Origin: Cannabis sativa
Taxonomy: Eukaryota; Streptophyta; Magnoliopsida; Rosales; Cannabaceae
NCBI RefSeq assembly: GCF_029168945.1
Contig: NC_083610.1
Span: 78,483,580-78,547,579, forward strand
Direction: 5' to 3'
Length of the DNA: 64,000 nt
How positions within the stretch are numbered: position 1 is the first letter of the stretch; the number at the start of each line of letters is the position of its first letter. A program made the translations under genes and the position numbers. A model generated the notes under the pieces. It was not told the DNA's origin. It was given only the letters and a program-made list of their open reading frames with translations, and made no database searches. This document shows positions 57,065 through 64,000 of the stretch, piece after piece.

Positions 57065-57765
57065 AAAAGGTTTTTTTTCTTCAGTTTTAACCAAAAAATG
57101 TAACAGTATTACAAAAATATTTCCAGCCGGCCAAATAAACAAATATACAACTCAAATAAAAAAAAAATTACACAAATACTTCTTACACACACCTTCAACC
57201 CACTATCCATGCTTCCTGGGATTGAAAACTTCGTCTAATGCAACTTTTGGGCAACCACCTAGCAACCCAAAACAACCAAAACGAAATCCAACTAGAAAGA
57301 GAACCACCATTAATTCTAGCGACTTCACCTGAGAAGAGGACCGAAATCAATCAAAATAGGGATTGTTTCGAATTCATGAAAAAAAAAATGCAAAAAAACT
57401 ACTACGAAACTAAAATTCAACTAGAAATCCAGTTTAATTTGCATAAAACTAATATTCTGACTTCAATTTTGAGATCCATGATATGCATATCTTAAAAAGT
57501 TGAACTCGAGTTCCCAAACAATCCAACTCAAGTATACTCCAAAAAAATTATATCAATATTATAGTAAAATATTTATCGTGGTGTATTTTTGTTGTTTTCT
57601 AAATTTCTAATGGTGAATTTGTTCATATTAAATCACGAAGAGACATGTAGATAGAGTTACGTACGTGAAAACAATGTTCTGATTTTTAATGTTTCATAAC
57701 AATTGCATTACAGTTACATGAATATTTTGCTAACAATTATTTCTCCACATATTACTATAAGGGTA
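57065..57765. repeat. Dispersed AT-rich repeat, copy 3
   Basis: Begins CTTCAGTTTTAACCAAAAAATG directly after the Cassandra LTR and follows copy 2 block by block up to the CATGTAGATAGAGTTACGTACG region and TGCATTACAG; the right-hand GTATTTTTGTAAATAAAG end is missing. The 85-codon frame 57238-57495 is a translation of the repeat. Confidence 0.75.
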
Positions 57766-58194
57766 CAAGTAATAATCGAATAATCGAGCAGTGACAAAAA
57801 AAATATTGACAAATAGTTTCTTACATATACACATTCACATTTAACATTTTTAGTTGTAATTAAGTTGCACGTTAGTTGAATAATAGTTTTGCTACTACAA
57901 TATCATAGTATTATAAAAACAGGGCTCGGAATTGTCAAATACGCGACCTGAACAGAAAAAACACGAGTGTTGTAATAATTTTTTGTATTAAATATGTGGA
58001 ATTATTAGTTGTTTTGTGGTTTTATGTTTGTTGGCTCGCAACAGATATAACTGTTGCATTACAGTTTTATCACAGTTTCCTTGAAGATGACTTCTTCTTT
58101 CTCTTCTGGCCGTCGAAGTAGAAATTTTTTTCAAGCAAAGACACATTCGACTTCTTCTTCACTGAAAGACGACGACCTTTAGCCACATGAGAGC
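57766..58194. other. Gene-free DNA
   Basis: CTTCTTCTTTCTCTTC at about 58089-58104 lies in a slightly GC-richer segment. Nothing supportable. Confidence 0.45.
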
Positions 58195-58640
58195 AAAATT
58201 GGAGTTAATATTACAAAAAAATTCCAGCCGATCAAATAAACAAATATACAACTCAAATAAAAAAAAAAAATTAAATAAATACCTCTTACACACACCTTCA
58301 ACCCACGATCTATGTTTCCTGAGATTAAAATTTTCGTCTGATGCAACCTACGGGCAACCACCCAGTAACCCAAAACAACTGAAACAAAATCCAACCAGAA
58401 AGAGAACAATCATTAATTCTGACGACTTCACTTGAGAAGACGACCGGAATCAATCAAAACAGGGGCTGTTTTGAATTCATGAAAAAAAAAGTTAATAGGT
58501 GGTATGCACAGTAAGTGATAGTGATTGTGTGTGTAAGTGATAGTGTAAGAGGTACACTTTGATAATTAAAAGCACATAAAAGGTATAAATGTTGTCCATA
58601 CCTTATGGAGGTATTTTTGTAAATAAAGTGTCAGTTTGTA
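58195..58640. repeat. Dispersed AT-rich repeat, copy 4 (internally deleted)
   Basis: Has the left part of the family (AATATTACAAAAAAATTCCAG to GGGGCTGTTTTGAATTCATG) joined directly to the right end (GTAAGTGATAGTG...GGTATTTTTGTAAATAAAGTG), lacking the middle found in copies 2 and 3. Confidence 0.75.
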
Positions 58641-59274
58641 TTCATGAAATAATTCCAAAAAAGAACTAAAGAAAATATAAGAAATAAAATGTGAGAAATT
58701 AATAAAATAAAATAATAATAATTTCTCAGGTATCTATTCTATATAAAATGTAGCTATGTAACATAATTTTTTGTTTAAAGGTGTTTTTAAGTTTTCTACA
58801 TTAACTTTAACAGAATACCCCAATTACTTAATAGAATATTTTTTTATTAATTTTATAATATAATTATATATATTTAATAATAAAAATTATGCAGATATTT
58901 TATATAAAAAAATAAATTTATTATATATAAAAATTATATTTATATATAATCACATCTATATATAAAATATATATATATATTTAAACCTTAATTTTACGAC
59001 AAACCTTTTGTTTAAAAATAATTAATGATATTGTTCCAAAAAAAATTAATTAATGTTACATATATTTAATAATTTGTACACTTCATTCTAACCACACTTT
59101 CCTAACAACAAATTATAAGAATGTATCTATCACTATCATTATTTTTTTAAAATATATGTTTGGACATAATACTTAAAATGTATTTTGAAAGTACTTAATT
59201 CTCTAATTATTTTCTAATCAAACTCAAATTTTATCAAAATATTTTCTAATACAATCTTTATATATATATAGATA
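58641..59274. other. Gene-free AT-rich DNA
   Basis: Long TATATA runs near 58968-58982 and 59261-59272. No genes. Confidence 0.5.
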
Positions 59275-59880
59275 TTAACGCAGATCTTCGTTAACTAATA
59301 ATAAGTATTTTTCGTAATAAATTTAACACAAAAATTATAAGAAATTAATAAAGTATAATAAGTATTATAATAATAACACCAAATATTTTACGTGATTTTG
59401 CAGTTAAATCTGCATACTCCACGAGTCTACCTTATTCAAGATATTTTTGAGTATTTAATACAATATACAATTGATAGTATTTCTGTATTTCTCTCAAAGA
59501 TTTTCCGTCCCTTTTTCTGTAGAATCTGCCTCTATTTATAGGAATATAGGTTGACAGTTATTTACATTTTAAATTCAAATTATAACCGCTCCATGAAACG
59601 TGGAAATTGATCACGTTTCATTTAAACACGTGTAGATAACAATTGGTAACCACATAACTGCTTATTATTCTTATCTTCAAAGATAGTAGATGTTGATTTG
59701 GACAATAGCACCTCGCTTAACTCGTAGATGGTCAAATGTTGAGTTGGACAATCATATGTCTTCCAGCAATGTCATGAGCACTAGTGTACTGAGCAAACTT
59801 AAGAACTGCTCTTTGACTATAAGGCATCACAGGCTGGATAATCATGTCTTGCATATTTCAAATTTGTTAAACACTTAACG
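59275..59880 (-). mobile_element. Possible LTR remnant
   Basis: On the minus strand TCCTATAAATAGAGGCAGATTC (TATA box type) is followed by a leader with GAGAGAAATAC, then GGTAGACTCGTGGAGTATGCAG and a run towards GTGTTAAATT...CTGCGTTAATA. A TATA followed about 100 bp later by a GTGGA-(T)GTAG motif is a pattern of plant LTR U3-R regions. Neither end could be defined and there is no coding part. The TTAACGCAGATCTTCGTTAA palindrome-like word lies at 59277-59296. Confidence 0.3.
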
Positions 59881-60053
59881 TATTTTTCACATTATAATTG
59901 TCTAGTCTGATGTCCCATCCAACAACAACCGATCCGATGCGATTGGAGTTTTAAAATTTACACCCGATCTGATCCAATCATGATTGGATATCCGATTCTA
60001 TTAGATCGATTGGGATTAGATCAGTTGGGATCATTTGGTTGTAATTAGATTGG

Positions 60054-60704
60054 ATGACTTTCTGCACACTCCTAGTTCATGGACATAAAGCTAAACCAGC
60101 CAAGGAACTTTCCACTTTTGCAGCAAACTATATGCACAACTTCCACTTTGCCCAAGCTATATATTGCCTAGAAAACAGAGCAACCACACAACTTTCTCCT
60201 TCGGCTGCTGAACCAGTTTCGTGGGCACCTCCAAGGGTTAGGAGCCTCAAGCTAAACGTTGATGCAGACGTCAATATCGACAATAAAATTACTGGTGTTG
60301 GGGCTATAGTTCGAGACTCCTCTAGCAATGTTACTGCTGCTCTTTCTAAGCAAATCATTAGTAACTTCAAATCTCAAGAAATGGAGGCGCTAGCAATGTT
60401 TCATAGCTTAAATTGGGCTCTTCAACATCAATTACCTATAGCTCAAGTTGAAACAAATGTTCTACGGGTCTCGAATGCTTTGTGTAAACTTTCATCTTCA
60501 ATTTCTTCCTTTCATGATTTAATTATGGATATTTCTAGTCTTTTGTCATTTTTCTCTAATGTGAATGTATCTCATGTCAAGCGTACAACTAATATGGATG
60601 TTCACAGGTTGTCAAAATTTACTTTAGGGGTGGATGAAGTTTGCTTTTGGTCGTATTGTATTCCTCCACCTATGAACTCTGTTATACATGAATTATCCTT
60701 TTAA
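60054..60704 (+). pseudogene. L1 RNase H fragment (copy D)
   Basis: 216 codons ending at TAA: linker, then 'VSWAPPRVRSLKLNVDADV' (catalytic Asp), 'TGVGAIVRDSSSNVTAALSK', 'SQEMEALAMFHSLNWAL' (catalytic Glu) and 'VETNVLRVSNAL', where the usual Asp of 'E-S/T-D' is Asn. A later 'SHVKRTTNMDVHRLSKF' block fits the C-terminal motif. The frame is open throughout, followed by an A-rich tail near 60757-60772, so it is the 3' end of a severely 5'-truncated LINE of a different lineage from A and B. A host RNase H-like gene is less likely. Confidence 0.8.
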
Positions 60705-61015
60705 TTTGTACTGTAGTCAATTAGAGTACTAATATGAATTAAACACTACATATTTTTTTAAAAGAAAAAAAATCTTATTAAAGTTCTATAGTTGATCCTA
60801 TTATACACGACCATTTTTAAAATAAGCAAAACAAGATTATGAAAAAGGAGCTCACCAATAATTTCAAACATCTTAAGACTATCAATATTCTCAAAATACT
60901 TAAAGTCTATACAACTAATATTTTGATATTCTTCAAGGCTAAGATCCACAAGTGATAAATTTGACTATTAAAATATTATTTTACTTAATGTTATTCCTTT
61001 TAGTTTTATAACTTA
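60705..61015. other. Gene-free spacer
   Basis: Includes the A-rich tail of L1 copy D. Nothing else recognised. Confidence 0.5.
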
Positions 61016-61499
61016 GGGGTCGTTTGGTAACACTTTTGTTTTCTAATTTTTTAATCACAAAATGAAAGTAAAATTTTTGTTTTTAAAAATTTTGTTTTTG
61101 AAAAACAAAAATTCGTTATGTAGCTACTTTTATCTTTTAATTTTAAAATCAGAAAACAAAAGTGTGTTCTGTAAAATTTATTTTTCTTTTTTATTTTTTT
61201 ATTTTATTTAAGCCGGGTATAGGTTTGGGGTCGAGTTCGGGTTCGGGTCAGAGGCCGAGTTCAGCGCAGGGCCGTGGGGGGAGAATTTGGGTTCGGGTCT
61301 CGTTGGAGTCTAAATATTGATTAAGAAAAAAATTGTTTAAAAAAATATTGAAAGTGATTTTTCTTTTTTAAAATTTTGATTCTCAATTAAAAAATTAAAA
61401 AGTGAAAATAGTTTGATAGAATATGTTTTTAAAAAATATTTTCACTTTTCTAATTTTAAAAACAGAAAACTGATTAAAAAAGTATTACCAAACGCCACC
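61016..61499. mobile_element. Tourist-like (PIF/Harbinger) MITE
   Basis: 484 bp with inverted termini GGGGTCGTTTGGTAACACTT and GGTGGCGTTTGGTAATACTT (the latter read on the minus strand), flanked by TTA at 61013-61015 and 61500-61502. Inside are long inverted arms rich in AAAATTTT/GAAAAACAAAA and a central GC-rich block (about 61215-61300) with GGTTCGGGTC repeats. No coding capacity. Confidence 0.85.
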
Positions 61500-61502
61500 T
61501 TA

Positions 61503-61983
61503 GTGTTATGTTATCTTTATTTTATTAGTATTAGTATTTTTTTTTTATTGTTATTTTGTATTTTTAAATATGTTAATGTTTTAAATTAATTATCATTTTT
61601 GTGAAAATTTTAATTTGAGGACTATAATATAAGATTATATTTTAAAATAAAATAAAATAAGAGTTATAATGCCAAAAAAAAAAGTTGTACACTAATAGTG
61701 TTGGATTTTGAATACACTAATTTGGTGCATAACTTAGTGTACCATCGAAATGAAATAGTGTGAAGATTCTACACAAATTTGGTGAAGTGGTGTACCATTG
61801 GAGATGCTCTTAGAGTGAAATGATGTGAAGATTCTACACCAAATTGGTGAAATGGTTCACCACTGGAGATGTTGTAAGACCATTTCTAATTATTAAACTA
61901 ATTTGATATAGAATCTTTTATTTTTGGTGCAACAACTCTAATAATTCACACCAAATATCTCACCAAATAAATATATTTTACTA
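61503..61983. repeat. 65-bp tandem duplication in MITE-like sequence
   Basis: Units 61751-61815 and 61816-61880 both start TGAAATRRTGTGAAGATTCTAC and end with a GGAGATG-T word (ACCATTGGAGATGCTCTTA in the first). GAGATGCTCTTA resembles the right end of the element at 56177-56555. The rest of the stretch is AT-rich without genes. Confidence 0.6.
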
Positions 61984-62149
61984 AAAGGTCTAATCTCTGG
62001 TCATGTCCTTTCCATGAAATATTGAAATGTTGGATAAAATTTATGCAGAAAGGTCTAATCTCTGGTCATGTCCTCTGACATGTGATTTGTCTCTATTCCT
62101 ATAGAGTTTTTGTTATTTTGTGTCAAAGTGTTTTTGTTTGATTCTCATC
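61984..62149 (+). promoter_or_regulatory. Probable L1 5' UTR with 65-bp tandem unit
   Basis: A 26-bp sequence, AAAGGTCTAATCTCTGGTCA followed by TGTCCT, is present at 61984-62009 and again at 62049-62074, giving a 65-bp period. Tandem units in L1 5' UTRs can act as promoter monomers; here only two are seen and the true 5' border is unknown. Confidence 0.45.
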
Positions 62150-63377
62150 ATGGCGTCTAGTAGCCGATCCACCACCGGTTTGGAACAACAATGGAAGGAT
62201 ATTTGTTTGGAAGAGGAAGAGGAAAACGAGGTGGCTTTCGAAGAAGAGGAAGAGGAAGAGATTGAATTTGATGATCGTTGGTGTCTTGTCGGGCGCTTAT
62301 TGACTGGGAAAATATCTGATTTTCAGATATTTCAAAATATGATAGCGGATTTATGGAAACCCGGGAAAGGCATGTATATCAAGATTCTTGAACAAAACCG
62401 ATTTCTATTTCAGTTCTACCATGAAATAGATATCAAACGTGTTTTGGCGGGCAGTCCGTGGACATACGACCGTAAACAACTCATCATCGAGCGACTCAAA
62501 CAAGGTGAAAATCCGAGAACTATTCCTCTAAACAACCTTGATATTTGGGTGCAAGTCCATGATCTACAACCCGGGTTCAAAACCGAGAGGGCCATTTGTC
62601 AAGCTGGGAACTACATTGGTTGAATCGGATCCTAACAACTTTCAAGGTATTTGGCGTGAATATTTACGTGTTCGTGTTCGTCTGAATATTGAAAAACCTC
62701 TCAAAAGGCGTTTGAAGTTCAAGAAGAAGAATGGTGATGTGTTCTATGCAAATTTCAAGTATGAGTATGTTCCCACCTTTTGTTTTATCTGTGGCATCTT
62801 GGGCCATTCGGAGAATTTTTGTAGCCAACTCTATGATACACCACCGGAATTGATCAAGAAGCCATATAGTAAAGAGATGCGAGCTCCGTCACGGCGTCAG
62901 AACTTCCTCACGGCCTCTCCTTGGCTTAGGACCGGCAAGCCTGAACCTTCCATGGCCGACGGTAGCAAATCACCACAACCAACTGCATTCAACATGAAGA
63001 CTCAATCACTGCCTCAATCGCAGCCTATGATTGCGAGCCCAACAAGGTAGAGTAATCAACTCCCTGTCACTAATGTTTCCTTCCAAAATTCTCTCCTTGA
63101 TTCTAGGCATTTGGGTCATCCAATTTTGGAAAATACAAATGAGGCAACTTTCCATATCCATGCAAATGAATCAACATTTATGTCAGAGGATAACATGGAT
63201 CTTTATGAATTGAAGAGAAAGAGAATTGATTCTCTCCCTACACATTCGGCCAAGATAATGGAAGAAGGGGTGGTGTGTATTTCTGAAGCAACTAGTTTTC
63301 ATGATAGTGATGCTAATGGACTTCCAAAAAACGTGGAACAGGTGGGTCCTGGTGCTCAGGCCCACCAATCATTATGA
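62150..63377 (+). pseudogene. L1 ORF1, gag-like with DUF4283 and CCHC (copy E)
   Basis: The start is ATG 62150 (TCATCATGGCG); an earlier in-frame GTG is not needed. After an acidic head (two Glu runs) comes the DUF4283 region: 'CLVGRLLTGKISDFQIFQNM', 'FLFQFYHEIDIKRVLAGSPW', 'LDIWVQVHDLQPGF'. A phase change near 62610-62625 follows 'AGNYIG'; the next phase continues at 'VESDPNNFQGIWREYLRVRV' and contains an intact zinc knuckle CFICGILGHSENFC (62780-62822). A TAG at 63048-63050 interrupts the polar C-terminal tail, which otherwise stays open to TGA 63375-63377. Confidence 0.92.
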
Positions 63378-64000
63378 ATGCCATTAGTTGGAATTGCTGT
63401 GGGCTTGGGAACCCGCGGGCTATTCAATTCCTTATTGATCTCTGTGTACAAAAGAAGCCCAACTTTATTTTCCTTTGTGAAACTTTATGCAACAATGACA
63501 CTGTGGATAGACTCAAGGTTCGGTTGGGCTTTGAGAATAGCTTTTCTGTGCCGGCCCAAGGTAGAAAAGGTGGTATTGCTTTTTTATGGAAAGTTGCAAC
63601 TGATGCCCATTTGCTTAAGTTTTCGGCCCACCATATTGATTTAGAGATTCATGTTCCTGGCTTTGTTCATTGGCGTCTTACTAGGTTCTATGGTGAGCCA
63701 AGCCGTTCGAGAAGACATACAACTTGGAATCTTCTTCGTGAGCTTGCCGATTCTTCACCATTACCATGGTGTATCCTTGGAGATTTCAACAACATTACCA
63801 TGCATGATGATAAAAAGGGCGGTCATCCTTATCCTCAATCTTTGATCCACGGCTTCAACACTGCTCTCCATGATTGCCGATTGTGTGAACTTCAACTGCG
63901 TGGCCATAAGTACACTTGGGAGCGTGGAAAAGCGACTCAAAATCACATCGAAATAAGGTTAGACAAAGCTTTTGCTACTCAGTCTTGGCTAACTATTTTT
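63374..64000 (+). CDS. L1 ORF2 N-terminus, endonuclease (partial, copy E)
   Basis: Open for 209 codons from ATG 63374 to the window edge without a stop. It begins 'MNAISWNCCGLGNPRAIQFL' and shows the EEP endonuclease landmarks of plant L1s: 'FIFLCETL' (catalytic Glu), 'GRKGGIAFLWK', 'RLTRFYGEPSRSRRHTTW', 'WCILGDFNNI' (Asp and Asn), 'LQLRGHKYTWERGK' and the start of 'IEIRLDKAFAT'. The protein nicks target DNA and reverse-transcribes the LINE RNA; the RT lies beyond the window. The start ATG overlaps the ORF1 stop as ATGA, suggesting termination-reinitiation. Confidence 0.93.
   Translation, partial: MNAISWNCCGLGNPRAIQFLIDLCVQKKPNFIFLCETLCNNDTVDRLKVRLGFENSFSVPAQGRKGGIAFLWKVATDAHLLKFSAHHIDLEIHVPGFVHWRLTRFYGEPSRSRRHTTWNLLRELADSSPLPWCILGDFNNITMHDDKKGGHPYPQSLIHGFNTALHDCRLCELQLRGHKYTWERGKATQNHIEIRLDKAFATQSWLTIF

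Larger units (their letters stand above)
61984..64000 (+). mobile_element. L1 LINE (copy E), 5' part, runs off the window
   Basis: Contains a probable 5' UTR, ORF1 and the start of ORF2 in the usual plant L1 order. Only the first 209 codons of ORF2 are inside the window. It is the only L1 here with a 5' end, and its ORF2 is undamaged as far as can be seen; ORF1 carries one phase change and one nonsense codon. Confidence 0.9.

Overview
The window is nuclear DNA of a flowering plant, almost certainly a eudicot. It is very AT-rich, carries long (CT)n and (ATT)n tracts, and is filled with plant retrotransposons: L1-type LINEs, Ty1/copia and Ty3/gypsy elements, a Cassandra LTR, a CACTA end and several MITEs. 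The flavour is Rosales-like, but I cannot name the species from sequence alone. I see no bacterial, organellar or CRISPR feature and no recognisable tRNA gene.

Only one ordinary cellular gene is convincing: an intronless plus-strand gene at 31232-31747 for a 171-residue protein with a PNRC-type proline-rich motif. It has a TATA box and a (CT)n leader. All other substantial coding sequence belongs to transposable elements, mostly broken.

Layout. 1-6.6 kb: AT-rich DNA with short tandem repeats and low-confidence repeat remnants. 6.7-10.4 kb: 5'-truncated L1 (+) split by a 1530-bp solo LTR. 11.9-15.2 kb: a nest of L1 fragment, CACTA end, solo LTR and MITE. 16.2-24.5 kb: a rearranged cluster of three copies of the same roughly 1.9-kb LTR, one inverted, around a gypsy fragment (-) and a copia fragment (+). 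25.2-30.8 kb: 5'-truncated L1 (-). 31.0-32.2 kb: the PNRC-like gene. 35.3-36.0 kb: Tourist-like MITE. 37.4-42.2 kb: complete short-LTR copia element (-). 43.8-51.1 kb: complete 7.3-kb copia element (-). 51.5-59.9 kb: simple repeats, a GGTACC inverted repeat, three copies of a dispersed repeat and a solo Cassandra LTR with 5S rRNA-like sequence. 60.0-60.7 kb: L1 RNase H fragment. 61.0-61.5 kb: another Tourist-like MITE. 62.0-64.0 kb: the 5' part of an L1 (+) whose ORF2 runs open off the window.

The genes do not form a pathway; the region is best read as layered insertions. Several insertion orders can be proved from target-site duplications, restored reading frames or empty-site copies inside the window. 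I found no convincing new biological system. The most useful observations are the nested LTR/MITE structure with internal empty-site controls, the inverted LTR chimera, the ATGA overlap shared by two L1 copies, and the Cassandra LTR.
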